In this document: one piece after another, positions 42,225 through 51,281 of the stretch | Layout of the letters: each line of letters starts with the position of its first letter | How positions within the stretch are numbered: the stretch's first letter is position 1 | Assembly (NCBI RefSeq): GCF_017565645.3 | Contig: NZ_CP086136.1 | Location: 2,835,501-2,899,500, forward strand | Direction of reading: 5' to 3' | Origin: Bradyrhizobium barranii subsp. barranii | Lineage (GTDB): Bacteria > Pseudomonadota > Alphaproteobacteria > Rhizobiales > Xanthobacteraceae | Length of the DNA stretch: 64,000 nt | Notes under the pieces: model-generated | Databases searched by the model: none | What the model saw: only the letters and a program-made list of their open reading frames with translations | Told to the model about the DNA's origin: nothing | Made by a program: the position numbers and the translations under genes

Positions 42225-43886
42225 ATGAGCACCGAAGAACTTCCCCCGCGCGAATCCATGGAATTCGACGTCGTCATCGTCGGCGCCGGCCCCTCTGGCC
42301 TGGCGGCTGCGATCCGGCTGAAGCAGCTCAACGCCGATCTCAACGTCGTCGTGGTGGAGAAGGGCTCCGAGGTCGGTGCGCACATTCTCTCCGGTGCCGT
42401 GATCGACCCGGCCGGGCTCGACAAGCTGATCCCGGACTGGCGCGAGGATTCCGACTGCCCGCTGAAGACGCAGGTGAAGGACGACCGCTTCTACTGGATG
42501 ACGGGAGGCGGCGCGATCAAGCTGCCGAACTTCATCATGCCGCCGCTGATGGACAATCATCACTGCTATATCGGCTCGCTCGGCAATGTCTGCCGCTGGC
42601 TGGCGCGCAAGGCCGAGGCGCTCGGCGTCGAGATCTATCCGGGCTTTGCCGCAGCCGAGGTGCTCTATGACGAGCAGGGCGCGGTGAAGGGCATCGCCAC
42701 CGGCGACATGGGCATCGGTCGCGATGGCAAGCCGAAGGACTCCTTTACCCGTGGCATGGAATTGCTCGGCAAGTACACCCTGTTCGCCGAAGGCGCGCGC
42801 GGCAGCCTGACCAAGCAGCTGATCGCGAAGTTCGCACTCGATTCGAAGAGCGAGCCGGCGAAGTTCGGAATTGGCCTCAAGGAAGTCTGGCAGATCGATC
42901 CCGCCAAGCACCAGAAGGGCATGATCCAGCATTCGTTCGGCTGGCCGCTCGACCTGAAGACCGGCGGCGGCTCGTTCCTTTATCACTATGACGACAATCT
43001 CGTCGCCGTCGGCTTCGTCGTGCATCTCAACTACGACGATCCGTATCTGTCGCCGTTCGACGAGTTCCAGCGCTTCAAGACCCATCCCTCGATCCGCGGT
43101 ACCTTCGAAGGCGCCAAGCGGCTCGCCTATGGTGCGCGCGCCATCACCGAAGGCGGCTATCAGTCGGTGCCGAAGCTGAGCTTCCCCGGCGGCGCGCTGG
43201 TCGGCTGTGCGGCCGGCTTCGTCAACGTGCCCCGCATCAAGGGCGTGCACAATGCGATGGGCACCGGCATGCTCGCCGCAGAGCATGTCGCGGCCGCGCT
43301 CGCTGCCGATCGCGCCAATGACGAGATCGTCGACTACGAGAACGCCTGGCGGTCCTCGGCGGTCGGCAAGGACCTGTTCCTGGTCCGCAACGTCAAGCCG
43401 CTATGGTCGAAGTTCGGCACCGTGCTCGGCGTCGCGCTCGGTGGCTTCGACATGTGGTGCAACACGCTGTTCGGTGGCTCGTTGTTCGGCACGCAGTCGC
43501 ATGCGAAGCCCGATCGCGCCACCCTCGATCCGGCGAAGAGCCACGCGCCGAAGAACTACCCGAAGCCGGACGGCAAGATCTCGTTCGACAAGCTCTCGTC
43601 GGTGTTCCTGTCCAACACCAATCATGAAGAGGACCAGCCGGTCCATCTCAAGGTCGCCGACATGAACCTGCAGAAGACCTCGGAGCACGACGTCTTCGCC
43701 GGTCCCTCGAATCGCTATTGCCCGGCCGGGGTCTATGAATGGGTCGAGGAAGGCGCGAGCCCGCGCTTCCAGATCAATGCCCAGAACTGCGTCCACTGCA
43801 AAACCTGCGACGTGAAGGACCCCAACGGCAACATCACCTGGGTTCCCCCGGAGGGCGGCGGCGGTCCGAACTACGAGGCCATGTAA
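42225..43886 (+). CDS. Electron transfer flavoprotein-ubiquinone oxidoreductase
   Basis: This 553-residue ETF-QO links ETF-dependent dehydrogenases (beta-oxidation, amino acid and choline catabolism) to the quinone pool. It has the FAD motif VVIVGAGPSGLAAAIRLKQL and the substrate-channel region FNYGGWPLD-like (HSFGWPLDLKTGGGSFLYHY). The C-terminal 4Fe-4S domain is CPAGVYEWVEEG...NCVHCKTCDVKDP. It is monocistronic here and no etfAB lies next to it. The ATG has AGATCAG upstream; 139 bp separate it from the divergent uracil-DNA glycosylase. Confidence 0.96.
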   Translation: MSTEELPPRESMEFDVVIVGAGPSGLAAAIRLKQLNADLNVVVVEKGSEVGAHILSGAVIDPAGLDKLIPDWREDSDCPLKTQVKDDRFYWMTGGGAIKLPNFIMPPLMDNHHCYIGSLGNVCRWLARKAEALGVEIYPGFAAAEVLYDEQGAVKGIATGDMGIGRDGKPKDSFTRGMELLGKYTLFAEGARGSLTKQLIAKFALDSKSEPAKFGIGLKEVWQIDPAKHQKGMIQHSFGWPLDLKTGGGSFLYHYDDNLVAVGFVVHLNYDDPYLSPFDEFQRFKTHPSIRGTFEGAKRLAYGARAITEGGYQSVPKLSFPGGALVGCAAGFVNVPRIKGVHNAMGTGMLAAEHVAAALAADRANDEIVDYENAWRSSAVGKDLFLVRNVKPLWSKFGTVLGVALGGFDMWCNTLFGGSLFGTQSHAKPDRATLDPAKSHAPKNYPKPDGKISFDKLSSVFLSNTNHEEDQPVHLKVADMNLQKTSEHDVFAGPSNRYCPAGVYEWVEEGASPRFQINAQNCVHCKTCDVKDPNGNITWVPPEGGGGPNYEAM

Positions 43887-44215
43887 GCTAGGCCATGTAA
43901 GCCGAGATCATTGGACCAAAGCGATCAAGCCGGGGCCAATGTGACGTGCCCCCGGCATTGTGACGCACGTTCGCGTGAGAACCGGCCCGGGGTAGCGGTC
44001 CGCGGCCACGATAAGGCCATACTGGCAGCGTCTTGGGGCGTAGTCGGCCGATTTGGGGCGTGCGGAGGGGATCGCATGCCCGAATCCTTGCGGTGAAGCG
44101 CCAAAAGCGGCATTGTCGGCCCGACGGTTCCGGGTCCCCATGCCACCGGCCGCGTTCGCATGCGATACGGCCTACTGCTGCAAACCCAGGCACTACAACT
44201 CAAGGCGAGCCCCTG
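43887..44215. other. Intergenic region, no gene seen
   Basis: 329 bp between ETF-QO and the TPR gene. It starts with a 13-bp duplication AGGCCATGTAAGC of the ETF-QO end (43876-43888 and 43890-43902) and has GTTC-GCGTGA-GAAC near 43969. No RNA, box or terminator was recognised. Confidence 0.5.
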
Positions 44216-46009
44216 ATGTTCTCAAATCGTTTCAACCGCTGGACTGTTGCCGCCATCGCCCTCATGGGCACAGCGATCGCGACGGTCCCCGGCGCGGTCC
44301 TGGCGCAGACGCCGGACCATCCGTCCGACACGGCGGCGCAATTCCCGACCCGGAACGATCTGAAGTCGCTGACCACCTCCGGCAGCTATCTCGCCGCCCG
44401 CCACGCCAGCGTCGAGCGCGACGCGGCCTCGGCCGCCGCATTCTACCGCTCGGCGCTCCGCACCGATCCCAAGAACAACGAGCTGCTCGATCGCGCCTTC
44501 ATCTCGTCGGTTGCCGACGGTGACATCGACGAGGCGGTCAAGCTCGCCGAGCGCGTCCTGACCATCGACAAGACCAACCGCGTCGCACGTCTCGTCGTCG
44601 GGGTGCACGATCTCAAGATGAAGAAATACGCGACCGCGCAAACCAACATCAACCAGTCGATCCGCGGTCCGATCACCGATCTCGTCGCCACGCTGCTGTC
44701 GGGCTGGGCCGCCTATGGCGCGGGCGATGCCAAGGGCGGCGTCGCCACCATCGACAAGCTCGCCGGTCCGGAATGGTATCCGCTGTTCAAGGACCTCCAT
44801 GCCGGCATGATCCTCGAGCTCTCCGGCAAGGAGAAGGACGCCGGCGTCCGCTTCGAGCGCGCCTACAAGCTCGACGATTCCATGCTGCGCGTCACCGAGG
44901 CCTATGCCCGCTGGCTGTCGCGCAACAAGGATTCCGCGGCCGCGACCACCGTCTACCTGGCTTTCGACAAGAAGCTCGCCCGCCATCCGCTGATCGTGGA
45001 AGGCCTGCGCGACACCAAGGCCGGCAAGAAGATGCCGCCGCTGGCCGACTCCGCCCAAGCCGGTGCCGCCGAAGCGCTGTACGGCATCGGCGCCACGCTG
45101 CCCCGCCGCGGCGGCGAGGATCTGGCGCTGGTCTATCTCCAGCTCGCGCTCTATCTCCAGCCGACCCATCCGCTGGCGCTGCTCTCGCTCGCCGACCTCT
45201 ATGAATCGGTGAAGCGGCCGCAGATGGCGATCAAGGTTTATGAGCGGGTGCCCGCGACCTCGCCGTTGAAGCGCAACGCGCAGATCCAGCTGGCCATCGA
45301 TCTGGATTCCGCCGACCGCACCGACGAGGCGATCAAGATCCTCAAGGGCGTCACATCGGACGATTCCAAGGATCTCGAAGCCATCATGGCGCTCGGCAAT
45401 ATCGAGCGCGGTCGCAAGAAGTTCGGCGATTGCGGCGCGACCTATTCGCGGGGCGTCGACGTGCTGCCGGCCGGCAACGACAAGGCCAACAGCGTCTGGT
45501 ATTATTATCGCGGCATCTGCGAGGAGCGCTCCAAGGAGTGGAGCAAGGCCGAAGCCGACATGAAGAAGGCGCTCGAGCTCCAGCCCGACCAGCCGCATGT
45601 CCTCAACTATCTCGGCTATTCCTGGATCGACCAGGGCGTGAATCTCGACGAAGGCATGAAGATGATCAAGCGTGCCGTCGAGCAGCGTCCCGACGACGGC
45701 TACATCGTCGACTCCCTCGGCTGGGCCTATTACCGCATCGGCAATTACGAAGAGGCGGTGAAGAACCTCGAGCGCGCGATCGACCTCAAGCCCGAGGATC
45801 CCACCATCAACGATCACCTTGGTGATGCCTATTGGCGCGTCGGCCGTACGCTGGAAGCGAAATTCCAGTGGGCCCACGCCCGCGATCTCAAGCCCGAGCC
45901 GGAGGAGCTTCCGAAGATCGAGGCCAAGATCGCCAACGGTATGACCGACGATTCGAACTCTTCGGCCGCGCAGGCGGACAAGAAGAAGGACGACGGCAAG
46001 GGCGGCTAA
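44216..46009 (+). CDS. Exported tetratricopeptide-repeat protein
   Basis: This 597-residue protein has a signal peptide (MFSNRFNRWTVAAIALMGTAIATVPGAVLA, cleavage after LAQ) and a mature part made almost wholly of TPR-like helical hairpins. The best-formed is HVLNYLGYSWIDQGVNLDEGMKMIKRAVEQRPDDGYIVDSLGWAYYRIGNYEEAVKNLERAIDLKPEDP near residues 460-540. It has the shape of bacterial periplasmic TPR scaffolds that assist envelope assembly. A Lys/Asp-rich tail ends it. ispE starts 25 bp later. Confidence 0.92.
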   Translation: MFSNRFNRWTVAAIALMGTAIATVPGAVLAQTPDHPSDTAAQFPTRNDLKSLTTSGSYLAARHASVERDAASAAAFYRSALRTDPKNNELLDRAFISSVADGDIDEAVKLAERVLTIDKTNRVARLVVGVHDLKMKKYATAQTNINQSIRGPITDLVATLLSGWAAYGAGDAKGGVATIDKLAGPEWYPLFKDLHAGMILELSGKEKDAGVRFERAYKLDDSMLRVTEAYARWLSRNKDSAAATTVYLAFDKKLARHPLIVEGLRDTKAGKKMPPLADSAQAGAAEALYGIGATLPRRGGEDLALVYLQLALYLQPTHPLALLSLADLYESVKRPQMAIKVYERVPATSPLKRNAQIQLAIDLDSADRTDEAIKILKGVTSDDSKDLEAIMALGNIERGRKKFGDCGATYSRGVDVLPAGNDKANSVWYYYRGICEERSKEWSKAEADMKKALELQPDQPHVLNYLGYSWIDQGVNLDEGMKMIKRAVEQRPDDGYIVDSLGWAYYRIGNYEEAVKNLERAIDLKPEDPTINDHLGDAYWRVGRTLEAKFQWAHARDLKPEPEELPKIEAKIANGMTDDSNSSAAQADKKKDDGKGG

Positions 46010-46034
46010 GAGTGCGTTTGGGGGCTGATCGCCA

Positions 46035-46919
46035 ATGTCGGCGTTGATTGAAGAAGGGCGCGCGAAGGTCAATCTGAGCCTTCGCGTCGTCGGCCGTCGT
46101 GCCGACGGCTATCATGATCTCGAAAGCGTGGTCGCGTTTGCCGACTGCGCGGACCAGCTGACGCTGGAGCCGGGCGGCGAGCTGAAGCTCGTCACCACCG
46201 GGCCGCTGGCCGCGGCCTGCGGCGACACCGCGGACAATCTCGTGGTCAAGGCGGCCAGGCTTCTGGCCGAGGCCGTGCCGAACCTGAAGCTCGGGGCCTT
46301 CGCGCTCGACAAGGTGCTTCCCGTCGCGGCCGGTATCGGCGGCGGCTCGGCCGATGCCGCGGCGGCACTGCGGCTGCTCGCCCGTCTCAACAATCTATCG
46401 CTCGATGATCCGCGCTTGCAGAAAGTCGCGCTCGCGACCGGCGCCGATGTGCCGGTGTGCCTGGTCTCGCGCGCCTGCGACATGACCGGCGTCGGCGAGC
46501 AGCTGCTGCCGCTCGCGCTGCCGAGCATGCCCTGCGTGATGGTCAATCCGCGCGTGCCTGTTGCCACCAAGGACGTGTTCCAGGCGCTGGGCCTGCGCAA
46601 CGGCGAACTCTTGGTCGGCGCAACGTCCGTTCTCGACGCTCCGGCGTGGCCCGAAGAGGGTGAGTCGATCGCCGATTGGGTCGACGTTCTCGAAACCGTG
46701 GCCAACGATCTCGAAGCCCCTGCGTTGCGGATCGAGCCTGTGATCGGCGAGGTGCTGGAAGCCTTGCGTGACTCCGCCGGCGTCAAGCTTGCCCGCATGT
46801 CCGGCTCCGGCGCGACGTGCTTTGCGATCTACGGCGCAGCGAACGAGGCGCATGCCGCCGCGGAAAAGATCCGGCGCGACCACCCCGGCTGGTGGGTGCA
46901 TGCGGGGACGTTGAGCTAG
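46035..46919 (+). CDS. ispE: 4-diphosphocytidyl-2-C-methyl-D-erythritol kinase
   Basis: This 294-residue GHMP kinase of the MEP isoprenoid pathway phosphorylates CDP-methylerythritol. It has the phosphate-binding loop LPVAAGIGGGSADAAAALR at about residues 90-108, the N-terminal EGRAKVNLSLRVVGRRADGYHDL and the C-terminal KLARMSGSGATCFAIY. It lies 25 bp after the TPR gene, so co-transcription is likely. Confidence 0.96.
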   Translation: MSALIEEGRAKVNLSLRVVGRRADGYHDLESVVAFADCADQLTLEPGGELKLVTTGPLAAACGDTADNLVVKAARLLAEAVPNLKLGAFALDKVLPVAAGIGGGSADAAAALRLLARLNNLSLDDPRLQKVALATGADVPVCLVSRACDMTGVGEQLLPLALPSMPCVMVNPRVPVATKDVFQALGLRNGELLVGATSVLDAPAWPEEGESIADWVDVLETVANDLEAPALRIEPVIGEVLEALRDSAGVKLARMSGSGATCFAIYGAANEAHAAAEKIRRDHPGWWVHAGTLS

Positions 46920-46939
46920 GTTTTTCCTCGGCCGCGATA

Positions 46940-47005
46940 CGTAGCCCGGATGGAGCGAAGCGCAATCCGGGATTCTTCCGCCGCGGCGTCCCGGATTGCA
47001 CTACG
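46940..47005. repeat. Dispersed palindromic repeat, family H
   Basis: CGTAGCCCGGATGGAGCGAA at one end and GATTGCACTACG at the other, with ATCCGGGAT...TCCCGGATT inside, form a long hairpin between convergent ispE and the AEC transporter gene. No second copy in this window. Confidence 0.7.
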
Positions 47006-47009
47006 ATCG

Positions 47010-47960
47010 CTACCTTGCCAGCGCCAGATAGCCACTGATGGTCACGATCGACGTGATCGTCGATGCCAGAATGACATTGGACGTCATCGCCGCCTCGCGC
47101 TTGTAAAACTCCGCCAGCATGAACGGGCCCGTACCGGTCGGGAGCGCGGCCAGCAGCACGGCTGCATGCGTGAGTAGCGGGGAGAGGCCGAACACGGCGG
47201 TCGCCATCACCCAGGTGATAGCCGGCTGAAGCACGAGCTTGAAGCTCACGAGCAGCGCCGCGGATCCGACGTTCGTTTCCGAACTCTCGCGCCTGGTCGC
47301 AAGGAACAACCCGAGTGCAACAAGGGCGCAGGGTGAGGCCGCACCCCCCAGGAGTTTCAGGAAGCTTTCGGCGGCATCGGGCACGCTGAGACCGGTGACC
47401 GGAACGATCGCAGCCACGGCGGGAGCGACGAGCAGCGGATTGCGCAGCAGGGAGCCGCCGACCTTGGTGACGAGGTGCCTGTGCCGCTTCTCGGTCTGCA
47501 GCCCGGTCTCGATCAGCACGATCGCGATCGCAAAGAGCACGCAGACCGTGATGATCGTGGCAATCAGCGTCGGCGCCAGCGCCTCGCGGCCGAGCGCCGC
47601 GAGCGCAAGCGGGAAACCGACGAAACCGGTGTTGGCGTAGCCGGCATTGAGCGCGTCGATGGCAGCGTCGGCGAGATGGCGCGGGCGGCGCAGCCGAACG
47701 GCGATGGTCAGGCAGAACACCAGCGCCGCGCCGATGCCGAAGGCGGCGATGAAGCGCGGTTGCCAGACCTCGGCCCATTGCGCGTGGGCGACGATGTCGA
47801 ACAGCAGAGCGGGAAGGGCCAGATAGACGACGAAGCGGTTCAGCTCGCCGGTGGCATGCGGGCCGAGGACGCCGATCCGCCGGGCCAGCCAGCCGGCGAA
47901 GATGAGCGCGAAAATGGGGAGGACGGCCGCGAGGGTGGAGAGCATCGGGAAACCAGGCAT
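47010..47960 (-). CDS. AEC-family (auxin-efflux-carrier-like) transporter
   Basis: This 316-residue transporter has about ten membrane helices, N-terminal block (MLSTLAAVLPIFALIFAGWLARRIGVLG), the characteristic NRFVVYLALPALLFDIV and a C-terminal pair ending NVILASTITSIVTISGYLALAR. AEC proteins export or import organic anions such as malonate or malate. It is divergent from a LysR gene with an ATACC dyad between, so the regulator probably controls it. Substrate unknown. Confidence 0.94.
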   Translation of the reverse strand: MPGFPMLSTLAAVLPIFALIFAGWLARRIGVLGPHATGELNRFVVYLALPALLFDIVAHAQWAEVWQPRFIAAFGIGAALVFCLTIAVRLRRPRHLADAAIDALNAGYANTGFVGFPLALAALGREALAPTLIATIITVCVLFAIAIVLIETGLQTEKRHRHLVTKVGGSLLRNPLLVAPAVAAIVPVTGLSVPDAAESFLKLLGGAASPCALVALGLFLATRRESSETNVGSAALLVSFKLVLQPAITWVMATAVFGLSPLLTHAAVLLAALPTGTGPFMLAEFYKREAAMTSNVILASTITSIVTISGYLALAR

Positions 47961-48026
47961 TGGAGGGACGAATTAGCCCTATCCAATCCAATCGATATCA
48001 TCCAATACTGATTGCTGCACTGCTTC

Positions 48027-48041
48027 ATACCTTTTCGGTAT
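48027..48041. promoter_or_regulatory. LysR-type operator ATACC-N5-GGTAT
   Basis: ATACC-TTTTC-GGTAT contains the T-N11-A motif of LysR sites. It lies 4 bp before the LysR ATG and about 70 bp before the divergent AEC transporter. Confidence 0.6.
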
Positions 48042-48044
48042 AAA

Positions 48045-48938
48045 ATGATCGACATCAGACAGATGCGCTACTTCGTGGCCGTCGCCGAGACGTTGCATTT
48101 CGGCCGTGCTGCCGAGCGCCTCCACATCAGCCAGCCGCCGCTCAGCCGGCAGATCGCGGCCCTGGAGAAGGAACTCGGGGTTCGCCTGTTCGACCGCCAG
48201 TCGCGGCGTGCGACGCTGACGCCAGCGGGCCGGCGCTTCCTGGAGGACGCGCGGGCGGTGCTGATCGGTTTCGATCAGGCCTGCCAGAACGTGCGCATGG
48301 CCGAGCGGGGCGAAATCGGCGAACTCTCGGTCGGCTTCATGATGCACGCGGCCTACACGGTTCTGCCGGGTCTGACGCGGCGCTACATGGCGAGCCATCC
48401 CGGCGTGCGCGTCGAGCTGCGCGAGGTGATCCCGGGAATCCTCGGCGACGCGGTGCTGACCGGGCGCTTCGATGCCGCGATCCTGTTCGATCCCGGTCCC
48501 GTGCGCGGTCTTGCGACGCAAGTCATCTTTCGTGAGCCGCTCAGCCTTGCGGTGCACGTCAGTCATCCGCTCGCCGCGCGGAAGGCGGTATCTGCGGGGC
48601 AGCTCAATGGTGAAGCCTTCATCGCCGCGCCGGCCGAAGTCGCGCCGAGGCTGCGCCAGTCGATCGCCGGCTATTGTCGCTCGGGCGGGTTCGAGCCGAC
48701 GTTCAGGCTCGAAGTCGAACTGCAGCAGACCATCGTCAGTCTCGTGGCGGAGAATCTCGGCATTGCGCTGGTACCGCGGTCGATGGCGAAGCTCGGAATT
48801 GCAAACCTGGCCTTCCGCGATCTCGAAGATGCGCCGATCATCGAGCACGTCGTCGCATGGCGGCCGGGCAATCTCAATCCGGCGCTGGCGCCATTTCTGG
48901 CGGAAGCGCACAGCGATGTCGCGGCTGGTCTGGATTAG
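48045..48938 (+). CDS. LysR-family transcriptional regulator
   Basis: This 297-residue LTTR begins MIDIRQMRYFVAVAETLHFGRAAERLHISQPPLSRQIAALEKELGVRLFDRQSRRATLTPAGRRFL, of the CatR/BenM-like subgroup, and has the effector domain after about residue 90. The ATG at 48045 is preferred over an in-frame ATG at 48012, which would overlap the operator. Its 3' end overlaps the convergent alpha/beta hydrolase gene by 4 bp. Confidence 0.94.
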   Translation: MIDIRQMRYFVAVAETLHFGRAAERLHISQPPLSRQIAALEKELGVRLFDRQSRRATLTPAGRRFLEDARAVLIGFDQACQNVRMAERGEIGELSVGFMMHAAYTVLPGLTRRYMASHPGVRVELREVIPGILGDAVLTGRFDAAILFDPGPVRGLATQVIFREPLSLAVHVSHPLAARKAVSAGQLNGEAFIAAPAEVAPRLRQSIAGYCRSGGFEPTFRLEVELQQTIVSLVAENLGIALVPRSMAKLGIANLAFRDLEDAPIIEHVVAWRPGNLNPALAPFLAEAHSDVAAGLD

Positions 48939-49801
48939 CCCTCGGCCAGCCCAAGAAACCGCAGGATCTCACTCAAGACCTCTTCCGGTTTGTCATGCTG
49001 TAGCCAGTGCCCCGCGCCGGCGATGGTCTCGATGCGTGCCTGCGGGAAATAGCGCTCCAGGCCTGCGGCCCTGGCGCCCGCGAGAAAACTTTCTCCGGCA
49101 TTCAGCAGCAGCGTCGGACTTGTAATGCGCGACCACAGCGCGACGTGATCGTCCGGCCAGAGCCGGTGCGGCGCAGAGGCGCGCTGGTAGGGATCGAACT
49201 TCCAGCTATAGGTGCCGTCCTCATTCCGCCGCGAGCCGTGCGTTGCAAGATGCAGCGCGAGGTCGCGGGCGAGGCGCTTGTTGTGAAGCACCATCTGCGC
49301 GGCCGCGTCTTCGAGGGTCGCATAGCGGCGCGGCGTGCAGTCGTGCAGCCTGTCGAGCTGGCTGACCCATTTGCTGATGCGCTCATGCGTCGGCGCTTTG
49401 GGCGCATCCGGCAGCATGGTCACACCGTCGAGGACGACGAGCTTCGAAACCAGTTCGGGGAACGACCCCGAAAAGATCAGGCTCACCATGCCGCCCATGG
49501 AATGGCCGATCAGAGTCACCTGAGGCGCTGCGATGCTGCGAATGAGCTGCGCGAGGTCGTAGACATACTCGGTCAGCGCGTAGCTGCCGCCCTTGGTCCA
49601 GTCGGAATCGCCATGACCGCGCAGATCGGGCGCGAGCACGTGAAAATGCGGCCGAAGCGAGCGGGCAATGGCGTCCCAGCTCCGGCAATGATCGCGGCCA
49701 CCATGGACCAGGATGGCGACGGGCGCGCCGTGATTGCCCCAATCGGCATAGTGCAGCCGCAGGCCGTGTGATTCATAGAAGCGACTTTGCGGGGCGAGCA
49801 T
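48935..49801 (-). CDS. Alpha/beta hydrolase
   Basis: This 288-residue alpha/beta-hydrolase-fold protein has the oxyanion strand AILVHGGRDHCRSWD, APDLRGHGDSDW, nucleophile elbow GHSMGG (Ser about residue 114) and catalytic His in GAGHWLQHDKPEEV. The ATG at 49801 (MLAPQSRFYESHGLRLH) is preferred over an upstream in-frame start. Substrate unknown; ester or lactone hydrolysis is plausible from the fold. Confidence 0.93.
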   Translation of the reverse strand: MLAPQSRFYESHGLRLHYADWGNHGAPVAILVHGGRDHCRSWDAIARSLRPHFHVLAPDLRGHGDSDWTKGGSYALTEYVYDLAQLIRSIAAPQVTLIGHSMGGMVSLIFSGSFPELVSKLVVLDGVTMLPDAPKAPTHERISKWVSQLDRLHDCTPRRYATLEDAAAQMVLHNKRLARDLALHLATHGSRRNEDGTYSWKFDPYQRASAPHRLWPDDHVALWSRITSPTLLLNAGESFLAGARAAGLERYFPQARIETIAGAGHWLQHDKPEEVLSEILRFLGLAEG

Positions 49802-50285
49802 CGGGCGCCGATCCTTCGAAATGCCGGACGAGATAACAGCACGACTGGAGTAGCCTGCTGACGGCCATTCCACAAGCAAGCCACAGGTCACGGGCGCTTC
49901 GGCGGCGAGCGCGTGCCGGCTAGGCGGCGCATAGCGCGTCGGCGTCGCCGGGTTTTGCGCATCTTCGCGTCGTGACAGCGACGCGCGGTGCGCGACAACG
50001 ACCTTGCCAGGAGGCGATAACGCGACCAGGACATCATCCTCATCGAACTCTCCATCGCAACAACCATAGGTGAGCCGCGAGCGATGGCTCGTTCGAATTC
50101 CACGCGTTACATCTTGGTCATTACGGGTTGGAGAGTCTTTCGGGCCGATGGCGACAATGTTGCGCGCACGCCGTCATCGCGAGCGTATCGGCCTCATCGA
50201 AATCGTTCATCGGTATTAAACCTGCGTAAGGCGCCGAACGCAGGACGCACTCATCGCCTCCAACGGATGTTAGGAGGTGAACATC
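49802..50285. other. Intergenic region, no gene confirmed
   Basis: 484 bp upstream of the His/Trp-rich peptide gene. It ends with a strong AGGAGGTGA Shine-Dalgarno at 50272-50279, and CGGTATTAAACC (near 50210) could hold a -10 element. A minus-strand 71-codon Arg-rich frame (49888-50103) was judged unlikely. No RNA recognised. Confidence 0.5.
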
Positions 50286-50540
50286 ATGAAACTTGTATCT
50301 GCGTTTGTCGGCCTTGCCGCGCTTGGCGGGGTCACGCTGTCGAGCGGGGCTGCGTCAGCAGCACCGATCGAGGTGCCGACCGGCTATGTCTGCAATGAAT
50401 GGGGCCATTGCTGGCAACGCCACTACCATGGAGGCTACTACCATCCGCACTACTGGGGTGGTTACGGCTGGCACCATCATTGGGGTGACGGCTGGCGCTG
50501 GCATCATTGGGCTCGCTGGCATCATTGGCACCACTGGTGA
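50286..50540 (+). CDS. Small exported His/Trp-rich protein
   Basis: The 84-residue protein MKLVSAFVGLAALGGVTLSS... has a signal peptide ending ASAAP near residue 28. The mature part holds about 14 His and 11 Trp, ending in a (W-H-H)-type run, with two Cys near VCNEWGHC. Metal binding is suggested by composition only. AGGAGGTGA precedes the ATG and an intrinsic terminator follows 8 bp after the stop, so it forms a monocistronic unit. I do not recognise a characterised family. Confidence 0.83.
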   Translation: MKLVSAFVGLAALGGVTLSSGAASAAPIEVPTGYVCNEWGHCWQRHYHGGYYHPHYWGGYGWHHHWGDGWRWHHWARWHHWHHW

Positions 50541-50548
50541 AATCTGAG

Positions 50549-50575
50549 AAAGGGGCTTCGGCCCCTTTCTTTTTT
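50549..50575 (+). terminator. Intrinsic terminator after His/Trp-rich gene
   Basis: AAAGGGGC-TTCG-GCCCCTTT followed by CTTTTTT: an eight-pair stem with TTCG loop and a T tract. Confidence 0.9.
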
Positions 50576-50604
50576 CGGTGGATGCCCGTCGGGAATGACG
50601 CGAG

Positions 50605-51237
50605 CTAGCTCTGCGCCGGCCGCCGCGCCAGCGCCAGCGAGAGGCCGAGGCCCGCGATGAAGACACCGGAGCCCTGCGTGAGACGCCGCATCAGATGCGG
50701 CTTGCTAATCAGCTGCGTGCGCGTTGCAGTTGCCATCAGCACCACGACGACATCGGCGAGCGTGTTCAGGATCACCGAGATCGCGCCGAGCACGATGAAT
50801 TGCAGCGTGGGGCTCGATCCCGCGGGATCGAGGAACTGCGGAATGAAGGCGAGGAAGAACGCGGCGGTCTTCGGGTTCAGCGCCTCGACCAGCACGCCGT
50901 CGCGGAACGCGCGCCTGTCGCCGACGGGCTCGCTCTCCAGCGAGAGCGCGCGGCCGGCGCTGCGGAAGGTCTTGATGCCGAGCCAGACCAGATAGAGCGC
51001 GCCGATGAATTTTACAGCGGCAAACAGTTCCGCACTGGCAAGTATGATCGCGGAGATGCCGAGGCTGCCTGCGACGACATGAACCAGCCCGCCGAGCGCC
51101 GTGCCCGCGGTTGATGCAAAGCCGCTGGCGCGCCCCCCCGACAAGGTCCGTGCCGCGACGTAGAAGATGCCGGGGCCGGGAACGGCGGCAATGAGACACG
51201 CTGCGGCCAGGAACAGCCAGAAATTCGTTTCGATCAT
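50605..51237 (-). CDS. LysE/RhtB-family amino-acid exporter
   Basis: This 210-residue LysE-family translocator has six hydrophobic segments. N-terminal block FLAAACLIAAVPGPGIFYVAARTLSGG contains the PGPG motif of the family. It also has VWLGIKTFRSAGRAL and FLAFIPQFLDP. Members export amino acids or homoserine lactones. Monocistronic, with no regulator adjacent. The adjacent downstream terminator belongs to the convergent small gene. Confidence 0.93.
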   Translation of the reverse strand: MIETNFWLFLAAACLIAAVPGPGIFYVAARTLSGGRASGFASTAGTALGGLVHVVAGSLGISAIILASAELFAAVKFIGALYLVWLGIKTFRSAGRALSLESEPVGDRRAFRDGVLVEALNPKTAAFFLAFIPQFLDPAGSSPTLQFIVLGAISVILNTLADVVVVLMATATRTQLISKPHLMRRLTQGSGVFIAGLGLSLALARRPAQS

Positions 51238-51281
51238 CCCGTTTTGGTAACGTAGCGTGCTGCGATTGCAAGGCCTCTCGC

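Noticed and set aside
44222..46072. 616-codon minus-strand frame opposite the TPR gene
   Set aside because: Shadow of a GC-rich gene; the plus strand has a signal peptide and TPR repeats.
49888..50103. Arg-rich 71-codon minus-strand frame in the intergenic gap
   Set aside because: No ribosome-binding site or motif; composition is of an antisense-like GC-rich frame.
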